A stretch of DNA of 64,000 nucleotides from Odontesthes bonariensis. Its lineage: Eukaryota; Chordata; Actinopteri; Atheriniformes; Atherinopsidae. The notes under the pieces were generated by a model. It saw only the letters and a list, made by a program, of their open reading frames with translations, searched no databases and was not told the DNA's origin. Positions 23,608 through 32,300 of the stretch are shown one piece after another (the stretch's first letter is position 1; each line of letters begins with the position of its first letter). Made by a program: the position numbers and the translations under genes. The stretch lies in NCBI RefSeq assembly GCF_027942865.1, contig NC_134515.1, forward strand, positions 9,043,339-9,107,338, given 5' to 3'.

Positions 23608-24001
23608 CAATCTATGATCTTTTTAGGAAACATGTCTGTCTATATCAGGCAGCTCTACCATTAACACTTCCAAAATGTTAAATAGAAACTTGATTTTACC
23701 TTTTTTTTATTTATTTATTTTTTTTTTTATTAATTATTTTTGCTTAATTTAGCAGAGAAATAACGGCTCAGAAATCTTGTTAATTTCTCATTTCCTGTGA
23801 GTTAAAATGGTTTTTCAAACTGAGATCTCGATTTTTATTTAATTATTTTTAATTTAAAAAAAAATTATATTTTTTCCCTTTAAAACCCATTAGAAATGTT
23901 TGCAGCCATCAGCAGTGAAATAAAAAGACAAACTTGCCTTGTAAGCTTGCGGGCTCGATGTGAGCAAAGAAGCTGACGAGCAGGAGGAGGAACCACATCA
24001 T
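2763..24001 (-). CDS. Multi-SRCR transmembrane receptor, CD5/CD6/WC1/CD163-like (19 exons, about 1275 aa)
   Basis: Probable leukocyte surface receptor of the group B SRCR family. I joined 19 exons by eye: 23938-24001, 21342-21656, 20591-20695, 18742-18948, 18163-18345, 17928-18067, 15492-15639, 15100-15405, 12627-12923, 12235-12531, 9964-10263, 8486-8785, 7807-8079, 5294-5481, 4847-4955, 4533-4685, 4047-4142, 3055-3222, 2763-2941. They total 3828 nt with one open frame. Every intron is phase 1 except two phase-0 introns inside domains 4 and 11. Protein layout: signal peptide 1-21, SRCR units at about 22-126, 127-230, 231-291 (short), 292-387, 388-489, 490-588, 589-687, 688-787, 788-887, 888-978 and 979-1077, membrane helix in 1078-1128, tail to 1275. 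The tail has YEDI, YDDV and YDDI. The acidic YDDI-type ending recalls CD6, but eleven units recalls WC1, so I give no symbol. Exon skipping and the exact 3' end cannot be judged from DNA. Confidence 0.85.
3055..3222 (-). CDS. Exon 18: cytoplasmic tail, YDDV motif
   Basis: Phase 1-1 exon of 56 codons with SSSFNYDDVDQENEV, then a Pro/Arg segment. Acceptor TTTACGCAG, donor GTGATG, the latter weak. Confidence 0.75.
3295..3958. mobile_element. TTAA-flanked foldback element in the intron before exon 18
   Basis: Two arms of roughly 310 bp form a large inverted repeat around a GC-rich centre near 3600-3670. Ends read AGGGATAGTTCGCC and GGCGAACTATCCCT, flanked by TTAA on both sides (3291-3294, 3959-3962), as expected for piggyBac-type insertion. 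Open frames on both strands here are products of the mirror symmetry. Confidence 0.8.
4047..4142 (-). CDS. Exon 17: cytoplasmic tail, YEDI motif
   Basis: Phase 1-1 exon of 32 codons encoding LPGTEDEFESGNYEDI followed by a charged stretch. The acidic YxxI motif is a plausible SH2-docking site once phosphorylated. Acceptor TAATGTAG, donor GTAAGT. Confidence 0.8.
4533..4685 (-). CDS. Exon 16: stalk and transmembrane helix
   Basis: Encodes a short Pro/Lys stalk (YKKPTPPPGKKTSPR), a helix of about 22 hydrophobic residues (ALIIIGVGTVLIVLIVVAVF) and the basic stop-transfer RSYFRR. Phase 1-1, donor GTGAGT. Confidence 0.87.
4847..4955 (-). CDS. Exon 15: SRCR unit 11, second part
   Basis: Begins in phase 0 with VLQSSLICPLDGNDVRYC and closes QSCN, IYCKG. 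It completes an eight-cysteine, membrane-proximal domain. Acceptor TCATTAAG, donor GTAACC. Confidence 0.83.
5294..5481 (-). CDS. Exon 14: SRCR unit 11, first part
   Basis: Encodes NVQFNTTEKCGGAIKV, KVCSSN and QICEMIGCSS and runs on to LSGPKE, ending in phase 0 at donor GTACAC. The intron lies further into the domain than in units 2 and 4. Confidence 0.83.
5482..7806. other. 2.3-kb intron of the SRCR gene with nothing recognised
   Basis: Lies between exons 13 and 14. No SRCR-like exon, mobile-element end or RNA gene was recognised on either strand. Short open frames near 6130-6930 have no recognisable motif. Confidence 0.4.
7807..8079 (-). CDS. Exon 13: SRCR unit 10
   Basis: Complete phase 1-1 domain of 91 codons: PRVSLTGNCQGEVKI, VCADHWN, MVCQEKNCSN, VRCDDHHYKLGQC, GPCAKG, SISCIG. 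Eight cysteines. The glycine normally after cysteine 4 is replaced by serine. Confidence 0.86.
8486..8785 (-). CDS. Exon 12: SRCR unit 9
   Basis: Complete phase 1-1 domain: ALESVCKGRVVV, TRLCQDIDCGN, FSCKARATSIWDC, TIECEG. Six cysteines. Donor GTAAGA. Confidence 0.87.
9964..10263 (-). CDS. Exon 11: SRCR unit 8
   Basis: Complete phase 1-1 domain of 100 codons: FKVSRDKCSGIVEVEY, TTCKELKCGN, LTCSEDAASLAAC, GLQCSG. Six cysteines. Donor GTCTGT is weaker than in the other exons. Confidence 0.84.
10851..11472. mobile_element. MITE with TTTCACAAAGCAGGTT-type inverted repeats
   Basis: Ends read GGTCTGTTTCACAAAGCAGG and its near-complement CCTGCTTTGTGAAACGGACC. Further subterminal repeats (AACTCTGAGTT, TTTGTGAAAC) occur inside. 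There is no coding content and the target duplication is not clear. It lies in the intron between exons 10 and 11. Confidence 0.75.
11617..12193. mobile_element. MITE, copy A of a family with a second copy at 59457
   Basis: Begins GGCTGTGTTCGAAACCGCAT and ends with the complement TGTGGTTTCGAACACAGCC. The interior has no transposase. The same sequence, same orientation and about 90% or more identical by eye, recurs at 59457-60075. Copy A sits 41 bp from the donor of exon 10. No convincing target duplication. Confidence 0.85.
12235..12531 (-). CDS. Exon 10: SRCR unit 7, atypical cysteines
   Basis: Complete phase 1-1 domain: VNITLTKKCWGTVKI, GHVCADTW, MLCKSLGCGD, LSQCNLV, VVCAG. The position normally holding cysteine 5 reads SLHSTDHTTDLSQC, so that cysteine is absent, while an extra pair occurs near the start (KICTDGQC). 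A MITE ends 41 bp beyond the donor. Confidence 0.86.
12627..12923 (-). CDS. Exon 9: SRCR unit 6
   Basis: Complete domain in one phase 1-1 exon: VVFLDGFCSGPVGI, TVCQQMHCGN, YECSSTTKSLFDC, HVTCSG. It is rich in N-glycosylation sequons. Acceptor CATGCAG, donor GTAATG. Confidence 0.88.
13180..14146. mobile_element. hAT-type element carrying an 18S rRNA fragment
   Basis: Inverted ends TAGGGGTGGGCGATAT and ATATCGCCCACCCCTA with exact 8-bp target duplications ACGGCAGA (13172-13179, 14147-14154). Inside, in order: an A/T-rich shoulder, an 18S rRNA piece (13302-13671), a G/C-rich unique-looking repeat (13672-14085), and a short A/T shoulder. No transposase is encoded. Confidence 0.85.
13302..13671 (+). 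pseudogene. Partial 18S rRNA sequence, internally deleted
   Basis: Recognisable small-subunit rRNA: AAGTCTAAGCACACACGGCC, CTCATTAAATCAGTTATGG, GAGCTAATACATGC, GATGCGTGCATTTATGAGAC, GAGCCTGAGAAACGGCTACC, GGCAGCAGGCGCGCAAATTA, GAGGTAGTGACGAAAAACAA. It corresponds to roughly the first quarter of 18S from near nucleotide 50. A block between CTCGAGCC and CCGGAGAGGGAGCC is missing and replaced by an imperfect inverted copy of the following 20 nt. Several substitutions show it is not a functional rRNA gene. Confidence 0.9.
15100..15405 (-). CDS. Exon 8: SRCR unit 5
   Basis: Complete domain in one phase 1-1 exon: VKLVDGPGKCAGRLAV, AICKHLECGS, LTMDCNLNSKNISECF, GIICKS. Six cysteines. Donor GTGAGT. 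Confidence 0.88.
15492..15639 (-). CDS. Exon 7: SRCR unit 4, second part
   Basis: Begins in phase 0 with VIISSKRSKVKPG and continues VRCTGQESSLWHC, LQCSD, VMCSG. Units of exons 6 and 7 together have eight cysteines. The intron between them (15640-17927) contains a hAT MITE. Confidence 0.85.
16198..17093. mobile_element. hAT-type MITE (TGGTCCCCAAACT ends) in intron 6
   Basis: Ends CAATGGTCCCCAAACT and AGTTTGGGGACCACTG with 8-bp flanks TTCTAAAG and ATCTAAAG, one mismatch. A poly-T tract is internal and there is no coding content. It lies in the intron between exons 6 and 7. Confidence 0.8.
17928..18067 (-). CDS. Exon 6: SRCR unit 4, first part
   Basis: Encodes QVKIVLTENCHGEV, SVCASTWTN and MVCKELNCGT, then ends in phase 0 at donor GTGAGT directly after the conserved CG motif. 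Confidence 0.84.
18163..18345 (-). CDS. Exon 5: SRCR unit 3, internally shortened
   Basis: A symmetric phase 1-1 exon of only 61 codons, where a full unit needs about 100. It begins like a normal domain (RIQLSGN, VCSGEL, NGTWTSV, SCQQMNCGAP) but jumps almost at once to the usual ending, AQLTCTG. The core that carries cysteines 5-7 in other units is missing, leaving four cysteines. Splice sites are good on both sides and the flanking introns are 396 and 95 bp, with no missing half visible in them. Several N-glycosylation sequons are present. Confidence 0.8.
18742..18948 (-). CDS. Exon 4: SRCR unit 2, second part
   Basis: Continues unit 2 with NNEAQRLCQSLGCGGV, then INCAG, LWRCV, EKCSN and VICEG. 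Together with exon 3 the unit has all eight group B cysteines. Acceptor ACATTTAG, donor GTAACG. Confidence 0.84.
18949..20590. other. SRCR gene intron between exons 3 and 4
   Basis: About 1.6 kb with a poly-T tract near 19398-19420 and nothing else recognised. Confidence 0.4.
20591..20695 (-). CDS. Exon 3: SRCR unit 2, first part
   Basis: Encodes the N-terminal third of an SRCR domain (KMSLNGAGRCAGAVQY, then YICSDNWG) and ends in phase 1 at donor GTAAGA. The rest of the domain is in exon 4, so unit 2 is interrupted before its second helix. Confidence 0.82.
20718..21270 (-). mobile_element. LINE (L2-like) 3' fragment
   Basis: The minus strand shows the C-terminal end of a reverse-transcriptase ORF: ARLLTNTNRRVHITPVLNSL, QWLPLLYRTDFKLLMFVFKA, LNGLAPSYLSELL, then after decay PRLWNKLPVQLSL. 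A 3' tail follows with AAGCACTTTGG... and GGGCTGTATAAATAAAGTAC. The 3' tail matches the plus-strand copy at 43840-44015. Inserted in the intron between exons 2 and 3. Confidence 0.8.
21342..21656 (-). CDS. Exon 2: SRCR unit 1
   Basis: A whole SRCR domain in one phase 1-1 exon of 105 codons. Landmarks are DDPCEGYVEV, VVCRSTHCGRPV, LKCVGEEKDLWECPG and a closing IKCSS, giving six cysteines. The acceptor is TGTAAGCAG and the donor GTAGGT. Confidence 0.88.
22065..22290 (+). mobile_element. Decayed LINE reverse-transcriptase fragment
   Basis: The plus strand reads VQSSAARLLTPTDKRRHL followed by frameshifted YTGCWLIERFW and similar, recalling the conserved QNSAARLLT...HITP region of L2-like LINEs. 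Short and degenerate. In intron 1 of the SRCR gene. Confidence 0.55.
22310..22985. repeat. Probable interspersed repeat, family not identified
   Basis: A C/T-rich stretch with repeated GGAGTGATTTTT / GGAGGGATTTTT motifs, ending near CTGCATCTGAGTCCTC and GTCTGACGAG. Similar terminal phrases occur in fish non-LTR or LTR repeats, but neither ends nor a target duplication are visible. Confidence 0.35.
23510..23548. repeat. Perfect 17-bp stem hairpin in intron 1
   Basis: AAATGGTTTTACACCAT and its exact complement ATGGTGTAAAACCATTT are separated by a 5-nt loop. Confidence 0.8.
23582..23607. repeat. (ATT)n microsatellite
   Basis: About eight consecutive ATT units in intron 1 of the SRCR gene. Confidence 0.8.
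23938..24001 (-). CDS. Exon 1: signal peptide
   Basis: Starts ATG ATG TGG and encodes MMWFLLLLVSFFAHIEPASLQ, a typical hydrophobic signal peptide. It ends in phase 1. The donor reads CAAG|GCAAGT, the consensus of the rare GC-AG intron class. Moving to the nearest GT, 4 nt downstream, changes the phase and runs into a stop at the start of exon 2, so the GC donor fits best. Confidence 0.8.
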
Positions 24002-24050
24002 GTTCTGCTGCTCATAACGACAGAGTGAGCCGGGAGAATCATCTGCCCGC

Positions 24051-24059
24051 CTTTTATGG
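24051..24059 (-). promoter_or_regulatory. TATA-like box of the SRCR receptor gene
   Basis: Read on the minus strand, CATAAAAGG lies about 50 nt upstream of the ATG at 24001, inside a GC-rich stretch with a GGTGGGCG motif further upstream. Initiation about 30 nt downstream would leave a 5' leader of only about 20-25 nt. This is a sequence-only promoter call. Confidence 0.45.
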
Positions 24060-24061
24060 CG

Positions 24062-27000
24062 ACAAGGAGGACGCGCCCACCGCAACTGGAAACGAGCTTC
24101 ACGGGGTCCAGATATTTCTTTTAGAATTCAGGTGTATTTACTGCGAAAATAGGCAGGAAAAAACTAAAAGCAAAGCACAAGAAAAAGAATAACAGTGACT
24201 GTTGGTTCAGGTTGTTCGCTGCACACTTTAAATTGGAGAAATTCACTGTCATGACCGACTGTTTGAAAGAAGAAATGCAGTAAGAGTTAGATTTCAGTGG
24301 ATTCATTAAAATGTAAATAAAATAATATCAATGTGTGTAAAAAGGCTTGTTTGGGCTGTTCTAAGAACGACATGTTTTCCATGTTCATGGTTTAAATCGG
24401 TTCCATTGTCTGATATTTACCTAAATATTTATTTTTTGTTGCATTTGATGCAGAAGTCGGCATTATAACCATTTCTTTCTTTTTTTTTTTTTTTTTTCTT
24501 TTAAAAATAAATTGGAAATCTTTTTTTAATTGGATGGAAAAAATAAAACGCATTCACAACAATTAAACAAAGTAAAACACGGTAATCCTCAAATTTTCAT
24601 TGTCAATAGACGATTTTAATATTTAATGTTGATGTTTTAATCATTTTGTTGAACTTTAGCCTTTAATCGGCAGCATTTCACAGAGCAGACGATGAACATT
24701 TAACCCGGCGCCGTTGGTATGATGTGAAAAACTTTCAAACAATAGCAGAACATTAATAAACTCTTTCCAGTAATGTTGACATTTAAGAGGAGTTTGTCCT
24801 TAAGAGACGAGGAGCGGCACTCATCAAGAGAGCCAAATGTCAGCTTGCATCAGAGAAACTATTAATGTTCATAGAAAGGAAGGATTATATTATTACATCC
24901 TGCATCGTTTTATCAACAGGCATCTAGAAACTATAAAAAGCTTTGATAGATTAAAAAAAAAAAAAAAAAAAAACCTGACTTCCTCATCATATAGATGAAC
25001 ATTTAAGACATTTTTCAACAGGAAGAGGAAAAATATTCTTAATGGTTGCATTTATTTGACTTAGACAAACGAGCATGACAGATTATTTTATTTGGACCTT
25101 TTTAGCCGAGTACATGTGAACAAATAAAAGTAGTAAATGGCTGTTCATGCATACCAGTAAATATCCAGGGATATCCCTTTCATTTCCGTGGATCAGGAAC
25201 CTGCAAGAAGCTCAAACAAACTCGACTCTCTTGACAAGTTGCAGCAAAGTCTTTTTGGTTCTGATTTTATCTGTAAAGGAACCTCATGTCATAACAGCAA
25301 GGTGTAACCTTATCTCCCCGTAACACGGCCGGTAAACCCTTCTCTGTGTTCGGTTACTAATCGCTAATTTCACGATTCCTTAATGTCATTACGTATTTTG
25401 TTTCCTGAATTCTTGTATTTAAGTTCAGTTTTAGGAATCATATGATGAGAATTTCACCAAGTTGGCAGATTATTCTGACCCAAGCATCGGTCTTGACCCC
25501 TTTTATTCACTTTAGTGCGGCTCTGTCCCTGGTGACGAAGCATTTCTGCATCCGTGTGATGCTCAGAAGCTGCAGAGCTCTCCGCTGTTGCAACAGAGTG
25601 AAGGGCGCGTCCTTCTGGAAATGCAATTGTGTAATCAGCGAGCCATGAAACGAACATCTTGACATGCATGTCGACTTGGTCAGATTTTGCCACGTGATTG
25701 CGCCTGGATGTGGACGGTGGTAACAGGTGCCAACTGAAAAATACGACCGAGCTGCGCAGGCCTGTGGTTCTGCGGCTTCAGACTTTCCTAAGCTCTGAAG
25801 TTTAACCAGACTGTGCTGCAAAATGCTAAAAACCAATTGGAAAAACATCTGTTTGGTGCCTTCTGTTGAAGGTTGTGTTCTAAGATGGACACACAGATCA
25901 GATGCGTTTGCTCTGTGAGACGCTCGTGTTTCTGTGGTTGAAGCTGCAACTACTAATTCTACTCCGTGAAACTTCAGTAAATGACCTCGAACACCAGGAT
26001 GATCCCACTAAAGGATGTTTTGAGATGAGATTTATTGTCCTGTAGATCCTGTAGGAAATTACACAAAATTACTCCTCCGCATTTAACCCATGCACTGTGT
26101 CACCTCATCCGGGTTTATCCTCATCATTAAAACTATCTGAATCATTCTGACAGAAGTGCTTAACATTTGTTTCCCCCATTGATTTAGAACAGATGTATTT
26201 AGAAAGATATCTTCCTGAGTTTGTGTTCTTCAAGCTCTGGATATTTTTTTAAACATGTAACTGAAATGAAAAATAAAGCTGCGTTGTATTAAGAGGTTCA
26301 AAAGACACTGAAACGTAATTAATCTGCGTTTGTGTGTGTGTGTTTTAGATCATTGGAAGTCTTCCTCTGGACACCATTCAGAGTAATGACAGAGTAATAC
26401 AAGCTGCTTATTAATGATGCAACAGGAAATGTGAAATGCTACATACTGAGTGTATTCTTTTGTATATGAGCGGATGTTTTAACTCTAAAATGAGACACGA
26501 GGTGGGTTTCCGTTCATGAGCAAAGTGAATCTGTGGCAGCCGTTTGTTTTTTTTTTATTTATTTATTTATTCATTTATTTATTACCGGCTCCACTCACCT
26601 TCTCTTATTCGCTTGTCCTCCAAATGCGAACCAGAAACGGCGACGTAATTCTCCATCAAAACACTTCTCAAACACTTGTAATGATCTCTTATTTTATTCT
26701 TCCCTTGTGCAGTAATTTCTCGTTAAGTAACTAATTTCCCTGTAAATCACTGGTATCCCAGTATAAATGAACGATACAATTTGGGGCATTTAGTGAACAA
26801 ATTAAGTGTATTATGCAATGTGAAGAAGAATATTAAATAATAATATTATGCTGGTATTTGAAGTAGAGATGAGAAAAACTGTTGGACAGAAATCAAGATA
26901 TCTGACAATAAATGAGAATGAGCTTTTTATGAATAGCTTTATCAGGGCTTATTTATAACTTATGTATATGTTTTGGTGTGAAACAGAAGTGTCCCATCCT

Positions 27001-28078
27001 CAAAGCACCGACATGTTAGATTGTGCTAAAGGAAAAAGTTGACATTTGTTTGTCAGATATTTAACTGTGTGTGAAATGAGTTAAATTTCCCACCGTTCGA
27101 ATATTACGGCAGAGCCTTCTGGGCGTTTTGATCTTGCTGCGACTCTCACGCAGAGCTGCCTTGACCACACATGTCACCTTTATCTGTGCAGCGATCAGAG
27201 ATGTTTATAACTGACTCCACCAGCCAGCTTTGCAGAAACCAAGCCACAAACCTTCGGGTTGCGTTTTTGAAACCAGATCTTCCATCTCAGCAGGAAACTG
27301 TGATCTCACTCTTGCTTTTGCCTGAGATGCATTCTCAAGCAACTTGAAAGCATCGACTCCTAACTTTTGTTTATTAGAGGTTATTTTTGAACAAAAAATA
27401 GATGCGCACAGAGCTTTAATTTATCTATAACCTTTGTTTATTTCCATCCATTTGATCAAACTTAAAACGATATTAAAGGGCACATTTCTCTGATCAGACG
27501 CACAGAACGGTGACATTTACACAGGTTACAAACCACCTTAACTTAACATATAAAACAAAGAACTCCTTTATGTGCTTCTTATATTCACTCCTGCTGAATG
27601 GAGGCGGCTGTGACTGATCATTTCTGACGTTACGTCCCCCTTAAAAACAAATTCACTCCGTTTCTCGTCCTCAGCCAACAGAGATGGATTTTCTAGGCGG
27701 ATCCGTCATTATTCAGCCTTCAAGGAATGAGAGGAGCATGAAAAATGTATCCACGTATAAAGGCTGCCCTCGTATAGTATTCTAATAAAACTCGCAGGAA
27801 CAAACAAAATGCCCTTAGTTTAAAGACGGACTATGATGAGAAAATGCCTGAAGTTTGCTCTTCTAACTTCTTTGTTACCTCATTCTAGTCTTATAGACAA
27901 ATGAACTGAGATGTTTCTCAGTAACTCGGCTCCAAAAACGGTCCCAAGGTTTCAAACTGATTTTTTTTATTTTTTTTTTTATTTAATTTAATTTTTTTTA
28001 AAGAAAAGAAAAAAAAAAAGCAGCTTATCTGTGCTTCAACAGTTTATTCATGAAGCCTGCAGAGTGCAGGTTGATTTT

Positions 28079-28121
<43 letters not shown>

Positions 28122-29328
28122 CTGAGCTACAGTACCTCCATCCATATGTGGGCTGCTGTTAAAGACGCATTTCAAAGAATTTTAAGGCAAATGGGTAACA
28201 TTTGAAATTAATAAGAACATCACTTTAATTGGCCATTAAGTGCAGAGTGAAGAGAAAATGTCACATTTATCAGTTTATTAATGAAACATATTGCACCAAG
28301 CAAAGTTATTATTATTATAATATACTATATATATATTTAGAACTTTTTAGAAACATGAGCCACTGAATCTCTTTTTTTTTCTTTTTCTTTTTTCTGTGTC
28401 ATGTGAGTTATTAGTTTAATTTCCTTTTCCCTGATTGATATGTTCCTTTTTTGGAGACCGCAGAGACTTTTTAAGTTGACACGTTATGATTTACACCTGA
28501 ACCCTGAACATGACCCCAGAAATAACATTTTTGCTGATTAGAACTGGGCTTTAGATGTCCCAACAAGGTTAGTGATTATACCAGATGGGTCCTAATAACA
28601 CACAAGGGGGTTGGTGACCAAATTAGTGACTGAATTAAAGAATAATAGAAACATTTTAATACCATATAAAAGCACATTAATACATTTCCACAGTGATCCT
28701 GGTTTACAGTTAATTTATTGCCATTTTTCACTTGGTTTTCTTGGTGGACACCAGCTGTATTTAACATAAAGTCTCACTAATATATTGAATTAAAAATGGA
28801 AAATCACATGAAGCCATAAAAGCTGCGACCTGTAGCAGTCTGTTCATTCAGTTTGATGAAAAGCAAAACAAAAAGGTTTACAACTGTTTCCTGCCTAATG
28901 AAAGACTAGAAAGAAATGCTTGTAATTAACTTTAAAGGCGTTTACGAAGACATCCTGTTTTCAGTCTTTTATAAACCGGATTTTTAACCTTTAACAAAAT
29001 CCACAATGACATTTAAGTGAAGAGCGATTTAACCCAACCAGACCCAGGAAGTGCAGTGACTTTATTAAAATAATTCTACAGATATCAGATAAATGAAGCT
29101 CTAAAGAGCTCCGATTATTTCACTTTCAGTAGGCGTCCGATTTATTAGATTTTTTTGACAGCTTTGTCTGCCTCTGCATGCAGTGTTTTAATGTGTTTTT
29201 GATAAATGCACCTTAGTCTCTGGAGACGTCTTTATTTTTTCTGTTTTTAAAATTGTTTTGCAGGCTAAGAACTAATTGGTGTGAATAATAACTCAGTTGA
29301 AGGTCTTCACTTCATCTTAGGAAGCAAG
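24062..29328. other. Intergenic, no gene recognised
   Basis: More than 5 kb upstream of the SRCR gene. Contents are homopolymer runs (near 24480, 24953, 27961), a TTTA-rich microsatellite near 26558 and a TG tract at 28083-28119. Open frames here are short with no recognisable motif. Confidence 0.5.
28083..28119. repeat. (TG)n microsatellite
   Basis: About 18 uninterrupted TG units. Confidence 0.9.
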
Positions 29329-29355
29329 ATGCCCTCCAAAACAAAATGGTCTGAG

Positions 29356-32300
29356 TCCGTCTTAAATGAGTCCGTCTTAAATGAGTCCGTCTTAAATGAG
29401 TCCGTCTTAAATGAGTCCGTCTTAAATGAGTCCGTCTTAAATGAGTCCGTCTTTACTGAGTCCGTCTTAAATGAGTCCGTCTTTAATGAGTCCGTCTTTA
29501 ATGAGTCCGTCTTTACTGAGTCTGTCTTTAATGAGTCCGTCTTAAATGAGTCCGTCTTTACTGAGTCCGTCTTAAATGAGTCCGTCTTTACTGAGTCCGT
29601 CTTTACTGAGTCCGTCTTTACTGAGTCCGTCTTTACTGAGTCCGTCTTAAATGAGTCCGTCTTAAATGAGTCCGTCTTAAATGAGTCCGTCTTTACTGAG
29701 TCCGTCTTTACTGAGTCCGTCTTTACTGAGTCCGTCTTTAATGAGCCCGTCTTTACTGAGTCCGTCTTAAATGAGTCCGTCTTAAATGAGTCCGTCTTAA
29801 ATGAGTCCGTCTTTACTGAGTCCGTCTTAAATGAGTCCGTCTTAAATGAGTCCGTCTTTAATGAGTCCGTCTTTACTGAGTCCGTCTTTACTGAGTCCGT
29901 CTTTAATGAGCCCGTCTTTACTGAGTCCGTCTTAAATGAGTCCGTCTTTAATGAGTCCGTCTTTAATGAGCCCGTCTTTACTGAGTCCGTCTTAAATGAG
30001 TCCGTCTTAAATGAGTCCGTCTTAAATGAGTCCGTCTTTACTGAGTCCGTCTTTACTGAGTCCGTCTTTACTGAGTCCGTCTTTAATGAGCCCGTCTTTA
30101 CTGAGTCCGTCTTTACTGAGTCCGTCTTAAATGAGTCCGTCTTTACTGAGTCCGTCTTTACTGAGTCCGTCTTTACTGAGTCCGTCTTAAATGAGTCCGT
30201 CTTTACTGAGTCCGTCTTTACTGAGCCCGTCTTAAATGAGTCCGTCTTAAATGAGTCCGTCTTAAATGAGTCCGTCTTAAATGAGTCCGTCTTTACTGAG
30301 TCCGTCTTTACTGAGTCCGTCTTTACTGAGTCCGTCTTTACTGAGTCCGTCTTTACTGAGTCCGTCTTTACTGAGTCCGTCTTTACTGAGTCCGTCTTTA
30401 CTGAGTCCGTCTTTAATGAGCCCGTCTTTACTGAGTCCGTCTTAAATGAGTCCGTCTTAAATGAGTCCGTCTTTACTGAGTCCGTCTTTACTGAGTCCGT
30501 CTTTACTGAGCCCGTCTTTACTGAGTCCGTCTTTACTGAGTCCGTCTTTACTGAGCCCGTCTTTACTGAGTCCGTCTTTACTGAGTCCGTCTTTACTGAG
30601 TCCGTCTTTACTGAGCCCGTCTTTACTGAGTCCGTCTTAAATGAGTCCGTCTTTACTGAGTCCGTCTTTACTGAGTCCGTCTTTACTGAGTCCGTCTTTA
30701 CTGAGTCCGTCTTTACTGAGTCCGTCTTTACTGAGTCCGTCTTTACTGAGTCCGTCTTAAATGAGTCCGTCTTTACTGAGTCCGTCTTTACTGAGTCCGT
30801 CTTAAATGAGTCCGTCTTTACTGAGTCCGTCTTTACTGAGTCCGTCTTTACTGAGTCCGTCTTAAATGAGTCCGTCTTTAATGAGTCCGTCTTTACTGAG
30901 TCCGTCTTTACTGAGTCCGTCTTAAATGAGTCCGTCTTAAATGAGTCCGTCTTAAATGAGTCCGTCTTTACTGAGTCCGTCTTTACTGAGTCCGTCTTTA
31001 CTGAGTCCGTCTTAAATGAGTCCGTCTTTACTGAGTCCGTCTTAAATGAGTCCGTCTTAAATGAGTCCGTCTTTACTGAGTCCGTCTTTAGTGAGTCCGT
31101 CTTTACTGAGTCCGTCTTTACTGAGTCCGTCTTTACTGAGTCCGTCTTAAATGAGTCCGTCTTTACTGAGTCCGTCTTTACTGAGTCCGTCTTAAATGAG
31201 TCCGTCTTAAATGAGTCCGTCTTAAATGAGTCCGTCTTAAATGAGTCCGTCTTTAATGAGTCCGTCTTTACTGAGTCCGTCTTTACTGAGTCCGTCTTTA
31301 ATGAGCCCGTCTTTACTGAGTCCGTCTTAAATGAGTCCGTCTTAAATGAGTCCGTCTTTAATGAGTCCGTCTTTACTGAGTCCGTCTTAAATGAGTCCGT
31401 CTTAAATGAGTCCGTCTTAAATGAGTCCGTCTTAAATGAGTCCGTCTTTACTGAGTCCGTCTTTACTGAGTCCGTCTTTAATGAGCCCGTCTTAAATGAG
31501 TCCGTCTTAAATGAGTCCGTCTTTACTGAGTCCGTCTTTACTGAGTCCGTCTTTACTGAGTCCGTCTTAAATGAGTCCGTCTTAAATGAGTCCGTCTTTA
31601 CTGAGTCCGTCTTTAATGAGTCCGTCTTAAATGAGTCCGTCTTTACTGAGTCCGTCTTTACTGAGTCCGTCTTTACTGAGTCCGTCTTAAATGAGTCCGT
31701 CTTAAATGAGTCCGTCTTTACTGAGTCCGTCTTTAATGAGTCCGTCTTAAATGAGTCCGTCTTTAATGAGTCCGTCTTTAATGAGCCCGTCTTTACTGAG
31801 TCCATCTTAAATGAGTCCGTCTTAAATGAGTCCGTCTTAAATGAGTCCGTCTTAAATGAGTCCGTCTTTACTGAGTCCGTCTTTACTGAGTCCGTCTTTA
31901 ATGAGCCCGTCTTTACTGAGTCTGTCTTAAATGAGTCCGTCTTTAATGAGCCCGTCTTAAATGAGTCCGTCTTAAATGAGTCCGTCTTAAATGAGTCCGT
32001 CTTTACTGAGTCCGTCTTTACTGAGTCCGTCTTTACTGAGTCCGTCTTAAATGAGTCCGTCTTAAATGAGTCCGTCTTTACTGAGTCCGTCTTTAATGAG
32101 TCCGTCTTAAATGAGTCCGTCTTTAATGAGTCCGTCTTTAATGAGCCCGTCTTTACTGAGTCCATCTTAAATGAGTCCGTCTTAAATGAGTCCGTCTTAA
32201 ATGAGTCCGTCTTAAATGAGTCCGTCTTTACTGAGTCCGTCTTTACTGAGTCCGTCTTTACTGAGTCCGTCTTTAATGAGCCCGTCTTTACTGAGTCTGT

